NCBI GenBank assembly: GCA_947587485.1
Contig: CANPXZ010000008.1
Span: 1 to 32,019, forward strand
Length of the DNA: 32,019 nucleotides
Direction: 5' to 3'
From: an uncultured Oscillospiraceae bacterium
GTDB lineage: Bacteria; Bacillota; Clostridia; Oscillospirales; Oscillospiraceae
Shown here one piece after another: positions 1-7,800 of the stretch. Below the pieces are notes generated by a model, which did no database searches, was not told the origin of the DNA, and saw nothing but the letters and a program-made list of their open reading frames with translations. Position 1 is the first letter of the stretch. Each line of letters starts with the position of its first letter. A program made the position numbers and the translations under genes.

Positions 1-9
1 CTTTTTTCT

Positions 10-77
10 TTCACCCTCCCACGGTGTTGCACTTCGTATGATAACCTGCCACCTCCCCTTGCACAGGGGAGGCTTTC
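10..77. repeat. Partial palindromic intergenic repeat (MITE/REP-like)
   Basis: A hairpin lies at 51-76, with CCTCCCC and GGGGAGG arms around a short loop, and is flanked by GCCA. Read on the minus strand it gives a GCCTCCC-type arm, a loop, then GGGAGGTGGCA. That is the same arrangement as the hairpin at 10196-10220 in the larger repeat block at 10190-10410. The flanking sequence differs, so this is a diverged or partial copy. Family membership is inferred from these two copies only. Confidence 0.45.
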
Positions 78-119
78 GATACGGTGTCGTCTGACGGCGA
101 CAATTTCAATCTAAAATCT

Positions 120-156
120 AAAAACCCGCGCGCTTTCCGCTTGGAAAGAGCGCGGG
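120..156 (-). terminator. Intrinsic terminator, strongest on the minus strand
   Basis: The arms CCCGCGC...CTTTCC (125-138) and GGAAAG.GCGCGGG (143-156) pair around a GCTT loop with one G/A mismatch. On the minus strand the stem is followed by TTTTTAGATTTT, a good U-tract; on the plus strand there is only a weak GTT. It could end rarA read-through that has crossed the 241-585 gene in antisense, or a plus-strand gene left of the window. Confidence 0.6.
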
Positions 157-240
157 GGTTCTGATATCTCCTTCGTAACGCATGGTATGAACCTCCCGGA
201 ACTGGGAAAACTAACAGCAAATTTCCGGTGAGGTGACGAG

Positions 241-585
241 ATGACTACACAGATCACGGCGGTCTTTGACGACCGGGACGGAGCGGACCTGGCCCTGATG
301 CGTCTTCGGCGCAACGGCATCGAGTATTCCATCGCGGAGATGCGGGCCCCGGACCGGAAGGCGAAAAGCGACATGCCCCTGGTGAACATGAACCCCTCCT
401 ACGGCCTGACAGCCTCGGACAGCATCCTGCCCGGGGAGGTATACGCCGCAGTGCTGGGCTCAAGGGCGGTGATGGAGCGCACCAGCGCCGCCGCCGGCCG
501 TGCCCGGCTCACCCTGAACGTCCGGACAGACCAGGTGCTGCGGGCCAGAGAGATCATTTCGACAGTGAAAGGCCGCGTCCTTTAA
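241..585 (+). CDS. Small unknown protein, 114 aa, stress-protein-17M-like fold possible
   Basis: The protein starts with a beta-strand-like MTTQITAVFDD followed by an alpha-helical stretch (DGADLALMRLRRNGIEY). It ends with a similar strand-helix unit (ARLTLNVRTDQVLRAREIIS). Two such units suggest a small ferredoxin-like or general-stress-protein-17M/YflT-like domain, but this is a fold impression, not a recognised family. It has no signal peptide or membrane segment, so it is probably cytosolic. The ATG is preceded by GAGGTGA with 5-6 nt spacing, which supports this start. Its TAA overlaps the stop codon of convergent rarA, and no terminator lies between them. No convincing promoter was found in 160-230, so it may be read from upstream of the window. 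Function unknown. Confidence 0.75.
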   Translation: MTTQITAVFDDRDGADLALMRLRRNGIEYSIAEMRAPDRKAKSDMPLVNMNPSYGLTASDSILPGEVYAAVLGSRAVMERTSAAAGRARLTLNVRTDQVLRAREIISTVKGRVL

Positions 586-1847
586 CCTTGCCCTTTGATG
601 AGGTCCCAATATTTCTTGGCGGCCTGTTCGGTCTTGTTGTCGCCGTATTCGTAATAATGGGCGTCCTTCAGGCTGTCGGGCAGGTATTGCTGGGCCACCC
701 AGCGGTTTGGGAAATCGTGGGGGTACAGATACCCCTGTTCCCGCTCAAAGCCCGTGCCGTCGGCGTGGACGTTTTGAAGCTGACGGGGGATGGGTCCGGC
801 CTTGCCGGCCTTCACGTCGGCGATGGCGGCGTCGATGGCCATGCAGCCGGTGTTGGACTTGGGGCAGGTGGCGAGAAAGATGACCGCCTCCGCCAGGGGC
901 AGCCGGGCCTCGGGCAGCCCCAACTGCAACGCGGAGTCCACGCACGCCTTCACGATGGGCACCGCCATGGGATAGGCCAGGCCGATGTCCTCGCTGGCGG
1001 AGCACAATATCCTCCGGCAGGCCCCTAACAGGTCCCCGGTCTCCAAAAACCGGGCCAGGTAGTGCAGCGCCGCGTCCGGGTCGGAGCCCCGCATGGACTT
1101 CATCAGGGCGGACAGGATGTCGTAGTGTTCGTCTCCGTCCCGGTCGTAGCGCATGGAGCTCTTCTGGGTCACGGCCCGGGCGTCCGCCATGGTGAAGACC
1201 ATGCCGTCCTTGCCCACGCGGGCGGTGGAGTAGAGCATCTCCAGGGTGTTCAGGCTCTTTCTGGCGTCCCCGCCGCAGGCGGAGGCGATGTAATCCAGCA
1301 CGCCCTCCTCCGGGCGGATGGGAGCCCCGTCCCGCTCCTGCAAAAGGTCCAGCACCCGCTCCATGGCCTTTTTCACGTCCGCGGGGGTCAGCTGCTTGAA
1401 CTCAAAGACCGTGCTCCGGGACAATATGGCGTTGAACACGCAGAAATAGGGGTTTTCCGTGGTGGAGGCGATCAGGGTGATCTTGCCGTTTTCGATGAAC
1501 TCCAGCAACGACTGCTGCTGCTTTTTGTTGAAATACTGGATCTCGTCCAGGTACAAAAGCACCCCGTCCGGGGCCAGGAACGTGTCCAGCTCCTCGATGA
1601 TGGCCTTGATGTCGGCCAGACCTGCGGTGGTGGCGTTCAGCCGCCGCAGGGGCCGGTTCGTCCGCTGGGCGATGATCCGGGCCACGGTGGTCTTGCCGGT
1701 GCCGGAGGGGCCGTAGAAGATCATGCATGGGATATGGCCGCTGGCCGCGATGCGGCGCAGCATGCCGTCCTGGCCCAAAATATGCTCCTGGCCGAACACC
1801 TCGTCCAGGCTCTGGGGCCGGAATTCGTCCGCCAACGGTCGGTACAT
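582..1847 (-). CDS. rarA: Replication-associated recombination protein A (RarA/MgsA AAA+ ATPase)
   Basis: Encodes 421 aa from ATG at 1847. The track of upstream in-frame codons is discarded because AAAGGA sits 8 nt before this ATG and the protein then begins MYRPLADEFRP, the usual RarA N-terminus. Walker A is GPSGTGKT (residues 46-53) and Walker B is LLYLDEI (D101, E102). A sensor-type TTENP follows near residue 135, then the C-terminal tetramerisation and MgsA-type region containing LARFLETGDLLGACRR and the PKSNTGCMA stretch. RarA is related to clamp-loader and RuvB-type ATPases and acts at stalled replication forks. It has its own promoter (1879-1907), which overlaps the divergent nth promoter, so two genome-maintenance genes are paired. 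Length is near the family norm. Confidence 0.95.
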   Translation of the reverse strand: MYRPLADEFRPQSLDEVFGQEHILGQDGMLRRIAASGHIPCMIFYGPSGTGKTTVARIIAQRTNRPLRRLNATTAGLADIKAIIEELDTFLAPDGVLLYLDEIQYFNKKQQQSLLEFIENGKITLIASTTENPYFCVFNAILSRSTVFEFKQLTPADVKKAMERVLDLLQERDGAPIRPEEGVLDYIASACGGDARKSLNTLEMLYSTARVGKDGMVFTMADARAVTQKSSMRYDRDGDEHYDILSALMKSMRGSDPDAALHYLARFLETGDLLGACRRILCSASEDIGLAYPMAVPIVKACVDSALQLGLPEARLPLAEAVIFLATCPKSNTGCMAIDAAIADVKAGKAGPIPRQLQNVHADGTGFEREQGYLYPHDFPNRWVAQQYLPDSLKDAHYYEYGDNKTEQAAKKYWDLIKGQG

Positions 1848-1878
1848 AGCGTCAAGTCCTTTTCGGTAAGATATACAA

Positions 1879-1907
1879 ATTATAGAGAATCCACTTGGAA
1901 TTTGCAA
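1879..1907 (-). promoter_or_regulatory. Sigma-A-type promoter of rarA
   Basis: On the minus strand TTGCAA (1907-1902), a 17-bp spacer and a perfect TATAAT (1884-1879) lie about 30 bp upstream of the rarA start. The -35 lies within the spacer of the divergent nth promoter. Confidence 0.75.
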
Positions 1908-1923
1908 CTGGCCGTGATAAGAT
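1895..1923 (+). promoter_or_regulatory. Sigma-A-type promoter of nth
   Basis: TTGGAA (1895-1900), 17 bp, then TAAGAT (1918-1923). Predicted transcription begins near 1930, leaving a leader of about 22 nt that contains only the ribosome binding site. It interleaves with the rarA promoter on the other strand. Confidence 0.65.
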
Positions 1924-1951
1924 TTCTCCCAGAAAGATAAAGGTGGGATGC

Positions 1952-2602
1952 ATGATGAGAACGCCTGAACAGGTGGAGCATATCGTGAACGCCCTGGCAG
2001 AGGAATACCCCCTGGCGGACTGTACCCTGGACTACAAGGAGGCATGGCAGCTTTTGGTGCAGGTGCGGCTGGCCGCCCAGTGCACCGACGAGCGGGTCAA
2101 TATGATCTCCCCGGCCCTGTTCGCCCGGTTCCCGGACCCGGAGACCATGGCGGCGGCGGAGCCGGAGGACGTGGAGCCCTATATCCGCTCCTGCGGGTTT
2201 TATCACGGCAAGGCCAGGGACATCGTGGGGGCGGCCCGGATGCTGGTGGAGGACTTCCACGGCGTGGTGCCGGACAATATGGAGGACCTTTTGAAGCTGC
2301 CCGGCGTGGGGCGCAAGAGCGCCAACCTGATTTTGGGGGACGTGTACCGGGTCCCCGGCAGCGTGGTGGTGGACACCCACTGCATCCGGCTGTCCAACCG
2401 GATGGGCCTGGTGGACGACATGAAGGACCCGCCGAAGATCGAGACGGCTCTGCGGGCCATCCTGCCCCCGGAGGGGTGCTCGGACTTCTGCCACCGGATC
2501 GTGTACCACGGCAGGGCGGTGTGCTCGGCCAGAGCGCCCAGGTGCGGGGACTGCTGCGTGAAGCAGTGGTGCCAGACCTATGAGAAGGAGCATGATACAT
2601 AA
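1952..2602 (+). CDS. nth: Endonuclease III (DNA glycosylase/AP lyase)
   Basis: Encodes 216 aa, the usual length of the family. The helix-hairpin-helix LPGVGRKSANL carries the catalytic lysine, and VDTHCIRLSNR carries the catalytic aspartate of this superfamily. A C-terminal [4Fe-4S] loop with spacing C-x6-C-x2-C-x5-C lies within CSARAPRCGDCCVKQWC. The enzyme removes oxidised pyrimidines and nicks abasic sites in base-excision repair. The start is placed at ATG 1952 (or 1955) because AGGTGGG lies just before it; the longer in-frame extension lacks a ribosome binding site and overlaps the promoter. The gene is divergent from rarA and shares one base (TAATG) with the downstream phosphatase gene, so the two are probably translationally coupled. 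Confidence 0.95.
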   Translation: MMRTPEQVEHIVNALAEEYPLADCTLDYKEAWQLLVQVRLAAQCTDERVNMISPALFARFPDPETMAAAEPEDVEPYIRSCGFYHGKARDIVGAARMLVEDFHGVVPDNMEDLLKLPGVGRKSANLILGDVYRVPGSVVVDTHCIRLSNRMGLVDDMKDPPKIETALRAILPPEGCSDFCHRIVYHGRAVCSARAPRCGDCCVKQWCQTYEKEHDT

Positions 2603-3339
2603 TGTTTTATACCTTTGACGGCATTGAAAACGCCCGGGAGCTGGGAGGGCTCGCCCGGCCCGACGGGGCCAGGATAAGAGAAAACGTGCTGTTCCGCACG
2701 GGGCATTTGGGCCGCGCCTCCCAGGCGGACGTACAGCGCCTGGCGGACCGGGGCGTGAAGCTGGTGATCGACATGCGGGACCGGTGGGAGCGGGAGCGCT
2801 CGCCGGACAAAGATGTGCCGGGGGCGCGGAATCTGTGGCTGCCGCCGGTGCCGGACCTGCAGGAGGTCATCCCCATCAAGAGCACCGTGCCCCGGGAGGT
2901 CCGGGAGGTGTTCCACGAGTTTTATAAGCTCCTGGGCCTGCATCCTGCGGCCATCGACGCCTATGAAGGCTTTTTCCGGGAGCTGCTGGCCTCGGAGGGC
3001 GCGCCGGTGCTGTGGCACTGCACCCAGGGTAAGGACCGGACCGGCGTGGGGGCCATGCTGCTTTTGAGCGCCCTGGGCTTCGACCGGGAGACGGCCATTT
3101 GGGAGTATCTGCTCACCAACCAGTTCGCTCAGGGCCAGCTGGAGGCCATGCGCTTTGCCCGGGCCAGCGAGGAGGAGCTGGCGATCATGGGGGAGGTGTT
3201 CCCGGTGTTCGAGCGCAACGCCCGGTACTACTTTGACTGCGTCGACGTGGAGTACGGGAACATGGACAACTACCTGGAGCTGGCCCTGGGCGTAGGCCCC
3301 CGGGAGCGGGCCAGACTGGAGGAATATTATTTGGAGTGA
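2602..3339 (+). CDS. Tyrosine-protein phosphatase family protein (DSP/Y_phosphatase3-like)
   Basis: Encodes 245 aa. The active-site P-loop HCTQGKDRTG (139-148) has nucleophile C140 and arginine R146. This is the HCxxGKDRTG form found in bacterial tyrosine/dual-specificity or lipid-phosphate phosphatases. The N-terminus carries the typical NARELGGL and later VIDMRDRWERE motifs of the Y_phosphatase3 group. There is no signal peptide, so it is probably cytosolic. The ATG overlaps the nth stop by one base, with GAGAAGGAG inside nth as the ribosome binding site. Substrate cannot be told from sequence: phosphotyrosine, phosphoinositide-like or nucleotide phosphates are all possible. No clear terminator follows; a weak CCGGG/CCCGG pair at about 3346-3380 is followed by no U-tract. 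Confidence 0.88.
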   Translation: MFYTFDGIENARELGGLARPDGARIRENVLFRTGHLGRASQADVQRLADRGVKLVIDMRDRWERERSPDKDVPGARNLWLPPVPDLQEVIPIKSTVPREVREVFHEFYKLLGLHPAAIDAYEGFFRELLASEGAPVLWHCTQGKDRTGVGAMLLLSALGFDRETAIWEYLLTNQFAQGQLEAMRFARASEEELAIMGEVFPVFERNARYYFDCVDVEYGNMDNYLELALGVGPRERARLEEYYLE

Positions 3340-3438
3340 GGCATCCGGGCGCTCGACAGGTTCAGTGTGATTTTTCCCGGGAGCCATGTCATTATGATAG
3401 TGCGAACGGCATGGCGGCGGGAAGGATGTTGAAAAACC

Positions 3439-3467
3439 TTGCGCAAACCCGGAAGAAGTGTTAAAAT
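3439..3467 (+). promoter_or_regulatory. Putative promoter of the toxin-antitoxin-like pair
   Basis: TTGCGC (3439-3444), 17 bp, then TAAAAT (3462-3467). It lies 59 bp upstream of the 65-aa ORF. The spacer is ideal, the -10 is 5 of 6 and the -35 is moderate. Confidence 0.45.
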
Positions 3468-3525
3468 CACCATAACGATAGAGGTCACAGGCAGACCGTC
3501 CGGAATGAAACGGGGAAGGGTGGAT

Positions 3526-3723
3526 ATGGCCAGCACAAAGACGACGCGCGTTTGTAGGGCAGGACAGACAGACAAAATGACACGCAGCTTCTCCCGCGCG
3601 GTGCAGGATGCCGTACGGACGAGCAAGCAGTCAGGGCATCCCGTTGCCCGGTATGACGCCCAGCGCAGACAGGCATACCTGGAGTATCCGGGGAACCGCC
3701 GGGAGTATATCGATGGAAAGTGA
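3526..3723 (+). CDS. Small probable antitoxin of a zeta/COG4185-type module, 65 aa
   Basis: A basic 65-aa protein with an amphipathic middle (SFSRAVQDAVRTSK) and a C-terminal tail rich in Tyr, Arg and Pro (RRQAYLEYPGNRREY). The start at 3526 is favoured because GGGGAAGGG lies 5 nt upstream; a longer in-frame TTG start at 3439 would fall on the -35 box. It overlaps the downstream kinase gene by 11 bp, a layout typical of type II antitoxin-toxin pairs in which the small partner comes first and translation is coupled. It is not recognisably an epsilon antitoxin. The antitoxin role is inferred from position and size. Codon use and base composition of this pair are more AT-rich than in its neighbours, hinting at acquisition by transfer. 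Confidence 0.65.
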   Translation: MASTKTTRVCRAGQTDKMTRSFSRAVQDAVRTSKQSGHPVARYDAQRRQAYLEYPGNRREYIDGK

Positions 3724-4276
3724 GAAAAAACCGGAGATCGTGGTTTTTGCCGGGCCAAACGGGTCCGGCAAATCTACTATCACAGGCGGCGAGTGGATAA
3801 AGGGCGACTACATAAACGCGGACGATATCCAGGCTGAGCAGGGGCTGACAGCGTTAGATGCGGCCGCGCTGGCGGAGGAGAGCATGTATGACCACCTCCG
3901 GCGGGGTGAGACATTCACCTTTGAGACAGTTCTGTCGTCGCCCAGAAAGATGAAGCTGCTGCGCAAAGCGAAAGAAAAGGGCTACTTTATTCGGGGCTAC
4001 TATATCCTGACCTGTGACCCGATGCTGAATGTGGCGCGGGTAAAGGCGCGGGTGATCGGCGGGAAGCACGATGTTCCGAAAGAGAAAGTCATCAAGCGCT
4101 ACTGGAAGTCCCGCGCCAATGCTCCGGCGTTTTTCAAGCTGTGTGATATATGCCACATCTATGACAACACGGAAAAGCTGTTTCGTATATGTCGGAAGCA
4201 CAAAAACGAAATGACCTTCTACCAGAATGATTACTGGTCTTTTGAGAAGATCGACCAGCTCGTTTTCGGAAAATAA
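3713..4276 (+). CDS. Zeta toxin family / COG4185 P-loop kinase
   Basis: Encodes 187 aa from ATG 3713. Walker A is GPNGSGKST (14-22), followed by YINADDIQAE. The GETFTFETVLSS motif and an Arg/Lys-rich ARVKARVIGGKHDVP segment follow, ending near KRYWKSRANAP. This order matches COG4185, the short chromosomal relatives of zeta toxins. True zeta toxins phosphorylate UDP-N-acetylglucosamine using ATP and block cell-wall synthesis; whether this one uses the same substrate is unknown. All visible motifs are intact, so the gene looks functional. It follows its putative antitoxin with an 11-bp overlap and is followed by a terminator hairpin at 4295-4316, forming a self-contained module between two housekeeping-type operons. 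Confidence 0.88.
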   Translation: MESEKKPEIVVFAGPNGSGKSTITGGEWIKGDYINADDIQAEQGLTALDAAALAEESMYDHLRRGETFTFETVLSSPRKMKLLRKAKEKGYFIRGYYILTCDPMLNVARVKARVIGGKHDVPKEKVIKRYWKSRANAPAFFKLCDICHIYDNTEKLFRICRKHKNEMTFYQNDYWSFEKIDQLVFGK

Positions 4277-4294
4277 ATAATAGACCGATCGGAT

Positions 4295-4327
4295 GCGCGC
4301 TGCTTTCGCGGCGCGCTTTGCGCATTT
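4295..4327 (+). terminator. Terminator after the zeta-family kinase
   Basis: GCGCGCTGC (4295-4303) pairs with GCGGCGCGC (4308-4316), with one G-U pair and loop TTTC. It is followed by TTTGCGCATTT, a broken T-tract. It lies 19 bp after the stop codon and before the promoter of the next operon. Confidence 0.5.
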
Positions 4328-4342
4328 GAAAGGGAATGTCCA

Positions 4343-4371
4343 TTGCATCTTTCCGGTCAAAAGCGTATAAT
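4343..4371 (+). promoter_or_regulatory. Sigma-A-type promoter of the MMPL exporter operon
   Basis: TTGCAT (4343-4348), a 17-bp spacer and a perfect TATAAT (4366-4371). The predicted start is near 4378, 27 nt before the GTG start codon. Confidence 0.75.
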
Positions 4372-4404
4372 CAAATCTTACAGATCGGAAAGGAGGGATG
4401 CGCC

Positions 4405-6483
4405 GTGGAGAAATTCTATCGGGGCGTGGTGCGCCGCAGGCGGCTCATCCTGGTCCTGTTTTTGCTGGCGGCCGCAGGGTGCCTGGCGCTGAAGGGCATG
4501 GTCCGGGTCAACTACGACGTGAACAAATACCTGCCCGCGGAGACGGCCTCCACCGTATCCTTGCAGGTGCTGGGGGAGGAATTCCCCGGCGGCATCCCCA
4601 ACGCCCGTGTGATGGTGACCGGCGTCACCATCCCGCAGGCACTGGAGTATAAGGAAAGACTGGCGGCGGCCCCCGGCGTGGAGGCGGTGACCTGGCTGGA
4701 CGACGCGGCGGACCTCACCGTGCCCCTCGCCGTCATGGACCCGGACACCCTGGCGAGCTATTACCGGGACGGGGCGGCGCTTTTCACCGTCACGGTCTCG
4801 GAGGAGGACTATGTGGAGGCCGTGGCGGCCCTGCGGGACATCGCGGGGCCGGACGGCGCTGTCACCGGCAGCGCCGCGTCCCAGGCCGATTCCGCCACGG
4901 GCACCATGGACGAGGTGCGGCTCATCGGGGCCTTCGGCGTAGCCTTTGCCCTGGTGGTGCTGGCCCTGACCACCACAAGCTGGCTGGAGCCGCTGCTGGT
5001 GCTGGCGGGCCTGGGGGTGGCGGTGTTCATCAACGCGGGGACCAACCTGATCTTCGGGGAGATCTCCTTCGTCACCAACGCCTCCGGCAGCATTTTGCAG
5101 ATGGCGGTGAGCCTGGACTATTCCGTGTTCCTGCTGCACCGGTTCGAGGAATGCCGCTCGGCGGGGCGCGACGACGGCGAGGCCATGGCGGAGGCCCTGA
5201 GCAAGTCCACCGCCTCCATATTGTCCAGCGGCCTGACCACGGTGATCGGCTTTCTGGCCCTGGTGCTCATGCGCTTCGGCCTGGGGCGGGACATGGGCCT
5301 GGCCCTGGCCAAGGGCATCGGCATCAGCCTGATCACGGCGTTTTTCTTCGTGCCCAGCCTGCTGCTGTGCACGCTGCGCCTGGCGGATAAGCTCCGGCAC
5401 CGGCCCCTGACGCCGGGGCTGGGGGGCTTTGGCCGCCTGGTCCGGCGGGTGACCGCGCCGCTGGCGCTGGTGTTCGTGCTGGCCATCGCCCCGGCCTATC
5501 TTGCCTCCAACGCCAATGCGTTCTATTACGGCTCCGCCCAGATGTACGGCGAGCAGTCCGTCTACGGCCGGGACACCGCCGCCATCGAGTCGGTCTTTGG
5601 CCGCAGCGACACCTATGTGCTGATGGTCCCGGGGCGGGACACCGCCGTACAGGCGGCCCTCTCGGCGGACCTGCATGAGCTGGACCACGTGACCAGCGTC
5701 ATCTCCTATGTGGACATGGCCGGGGCGGAGGTGCCCCTGGAATACCTGGACGAGGCCACATTGTCCCTTCTCATGAGCGACGATTACAGCCGCATGGTCC
5801 TCACCGTAGACGTGCCAGCCGAGGGGGAGTCCACCTTCGCCCTGGTGGAGCAGGTCCGGGCCGTGGCGGAGAAGTATTACCCCGGCGCGTACTACCTGGC
5901 GGGCAACGGGGTGAGCACCTATGACCTGATGCAGACCGTCACCTCGGACCTGGCCAAGGTGAATCTTGTGGCGGTGGGGGCGGTGTTTTTGGTGCTGCTG
6001 CTGACCATGCGGTCGGCCTGGCTGCCGGTGCTGCTGGTGCTGTGCATCGAGACGGCCATCTGGCTCAACCTGGCGGTGCCCTACTTCGCCGGCACCCCCA
6101 TCTTTTACATCACCTACCTGATCATCAGCTCCATCCAACTGGGGGCCACGGTGGACTACGCCATATTGATGACGGACCGATACCGGGAGAACCGGACGGC
6201 TCTGCCCCGGAGGGAGGCCCTGGCCGCCACCGTGTCCGGCACGGCGGTGTCCATTTTGACCTCCGGCAGCGTGCTGGCGGTGGTAGGGCTTCTGATGGGC
6301 TATCTTTCCTCCAACCGGCTTTTGGCCCAGCTGGGCCTGCTGCTGGGACGGGGGGCGCTGTTCTCCCTGGCGGCGGTGCTGTTCGTACTGCCGGGGCTTC
6401 TGTCCATGACAGACAAGCTGGTGATGGGCCGGCGGGAGACGGCGGAAAAACGCTTGTGCGGAGAAAAGGGGGAGCGGACATGA
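4405..6483 (+). CDS. MMPL/RND-family exporter
   Basis: Encodes 692 aa. GTG at 4405 is chosen because AGGAGG ends 8 nt upstream; the ATG between them is out of frame. It has two similar halves, each with one membrane helix, a large outside loop and a block of about five helices. Helix 1 is near residues 13-32, the first loop runs to about 170, and the pattern repeats from about 353. The sequences SLDYSVFLLHRFEE and ATVDYAILMTDRYREN are the paired helix-4-type motifs of MMPL/RND proteins, each with a membrane Asp suited to proton relay. Such proteins export lipids or hydrophobic compounds by proton motive force. The stop overlaps the next gene by 4 bp (ATGA), so the partner is co-translated. 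Substrate unknown. Confidence 0.92.
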   Translation: MEKFYRGVVRRRRLILVLFLLAAAGCLALKGMVRVNYDVNKYLPAETASTVSLQVLGEEFPGGIPNARVMVTGVTIPQALEYKERLAAAPGVEAVTWLDDAADLTVPLAVMDPDTLASYYRDGAALFTVTVSEEDYVEAVAALRDIAGPDGAVTGSAASQADSATGTMDEVRLIGAFGVAFALVVLALTTTSWLEPLLVLAGLGVAVFINAGTNLIFGEISFVTNASGSILQMAVSLDYSVFLLHRFEECRSAGRDDGEAMAEALSKSTASILSSGLTTVIGFLALVLMRFGLGRDMGLALAKGIGISLITAFFFVPSLLLCTLRLADKLRHRPLTPGLGGFGRLVRRVTAPLALVFVLAIAPAYLASNANAFYYGSAQMYGEQSVYGRDTAAIESVFGRSDTYVLMVPGRDTAVQAALSADLHELDHVTSVISYVDMAGAEVPLEYLDEATLSLLMSDDYSRMVLTVDVPAEGESTFALVEQVRAVAEKYYPGAYYLAGNGVSTYDLMQTVTSDLAKVNLVAVGAVFLVLLLTMRSAWLPVLLVLCIETAIWLNLAVPYFAGTPIFYITYLIISSIQLGATVDYAILMTDRYRENRTALPRREALAATVSGTAVSILTSGSVLAVVGLLMGYLSSNRLLAQLGLLLGRGALFSLAAVLFVLPGLLSMTDKLVMGRRETAEKRLCGEKGERT

Positions 6484-7754
6484 GACGAGCGAAAATGACC
6501 CTGGCGGCGGCCCTGGCGGCAGCGCTGACGCTGGGCCTGGCCCCGGCTGCCTTGGCGGAGGCCGAGCCGGCGGGCAAGGAGGAAGTGGTTTACATAAATC
6601 TTGACTCCGCCGGGCAGGCGGAGTCGGTGGACGTGGTGAACATCTTCGACCTGGCCCAGGAGGGGCGGATCGTGGACCACGGGGATTACGCCACTGTGCG
6701 CAACATGACCGGCACGGAGGAGCTCACCCTCACGGACGGGACGGTGACGGCCCAGGCCGGGCCCGGGCGGCTCTACTACGAGGGCCGGCTGGAGGGCGCG
6801 GCGATCCCCTGGAACGTGTCGCTGCGGTACTTCCTGGACGGGCAGGAGCGGCCGGCGGCGGAGCTGGCGGGGGCAAGCGGCGAGCTGGAGATCCGCCTGA
6901 CGGCGGAGAAAAACCCCGACTGTCCCGGCACGTTCTTCGAGGACTATGCCCTACAGGCCACGCTGACCCTGGACGGGGACCGGTGCCAGGACATCGACGC
7001 CCCCGGGGCCACGGCGGCCAACGTGGGCGGCGACAAGCAGCTGACCTATACGGTCCTGCCGGGCATGGGCGCGGACGTGACGGTGAAGGCCCGGGTGACG
7101 GACTTCGAGCTGGAGCCGGTGGCCATCAACGGCGTGCGGCTGACGCTGGACGTGCCGTTGGAGGACGGGGCGCTCCGGTCCCGCCTGAGTCAGGCCGGCT
7201 CCGTGATCTGGTCCTTGAACGACGGCATCCTCCGGTTGGAGAGCGGCCTTGGGACCCTCCAGGGCCAGTCCGCTGAGATCACCGGCGGGGCCGACGGGGT
7301 GACGGAGGCCCTCTCGCAGCTGCAAACGGCGGCGGAGGCGCTGGACGCGTCGGACCCGGCCGAGGCGGAGCTTCTGGCGCAGATCGACGCCCTGGCGGAG
7401 CGGTACGAGGCCCTGGACGGCGGCCTGCGGGACTATACCCAGGCGGTGGGGGACGCCTACGATCAGACCGTGCAGCTGCGGGATGACGCGGGCTGGCTCA
7501 CCACCGGCGCGGCGCTGCTGGCGGTGATGGGGCCCTCCCTGCAGGATGAGGCGGACCGGCTGGGCCAGGTGCTGGACAGCGTGTCCGGCGGCGGGGAGAG
7601 CGTATCCTTTGCCTCGGCGGAAAACGGGACCGTGAAGGCGGTGCAGTTCGTGCTCCGTACCCCGGCCATCGAAAAACCGGCCCCGGAGGACCCGGCCCCG
7701 GAGCCGGAGCAGCAGGACCAGTCCTTCTGGGAAAAGCTGACGGCGCTGTTTTGA
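6480..7754 (+). CDS. Secreted partner of the MMPL exporter (YhgE-like extracytoplasmic protein)
   Basis: Encodes 424 aa. A signal peptide spans residues 1-26, with basic start MRRAK, an Ala/Leu core and the AALA cleavage site. A beta-rich region follows (to about residue 230), then a helical stretch of about 110 residues, and a Pro/Glu linker (KPAPEDPAPEPEQQ) ending in SFWEKLTALF. Layout and phrasing resemble secreted proteins that sit next to MMPL exporters in Clostridia and are related to YhgE/Pip proteins with X-X-X-Leu-X-X-Gly heptads; here the heptad region is poorly preserved. The final aromatic-amphipathic tail may touch the membrane or the exporter. The ATGA overlap with the exporter strongly suggests joint function, perhaps as an outside adaptor. 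That role is inference. Confidence 0.8.
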   Translation: MRRAKMTLAAALAAALTLGLAPAALAEAEPAGKEEVVYINLDSAGQAESVDVVNIFDLAQEGRIVDHGDYATVRNMTGTEELTLTDGTVTAQAGPGRLYYEGRLEGAAIPWNVSLRYFLDGQERPAAELAGASGELEIRLTAEKNPDCPGTFFEDYALQATLTLDGDRCQDIDAPGATAANVGGDKQLTYTVLPGMGADVTVKARVTDFELEPVAINGVRLTLDVPLEDGALRSRLSQAGSVIWSLNDGILRLESGLGTLQGQSAEITGGADGVTEALSQLQTAAEALDASDPAEAELLAQIDALAERYEALDGGLRDYTQAVGDAYDQTVQLRDDAGWLTTGAALLAVMGPSLQDEADRLGQVLDSVSGGGESVSFASAENGTVKAVQFVLRTPAIEKPAPEDPAPEPEQQDQSFWEKLTALF

Positions 7755-7763
7755 CAGATGAAT

Positions 7764-7800
7764 GTGCGCGTCCGGAAAACCGGACGCGCACATACTTTGT
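7764..7800 (+). terminator. Terminator of the MMPL operon
   Basis: A perfect 12-bp stem, GTGCGCGTCCGG (7764-7775) with CCGGACGCGCAC (7780-7791), closes an AAAA loop and is followed by ATACTTTGTT. It begins 10 bp after the stop codon. Confidence 0.75.

Noticed and set aside
3439-3525. Longer antitoxin start (TTG at 3439)
   Set aside because: It coincides with the -35 box and has no ribosome binding site, whereas ATG 3526 has a strong one.
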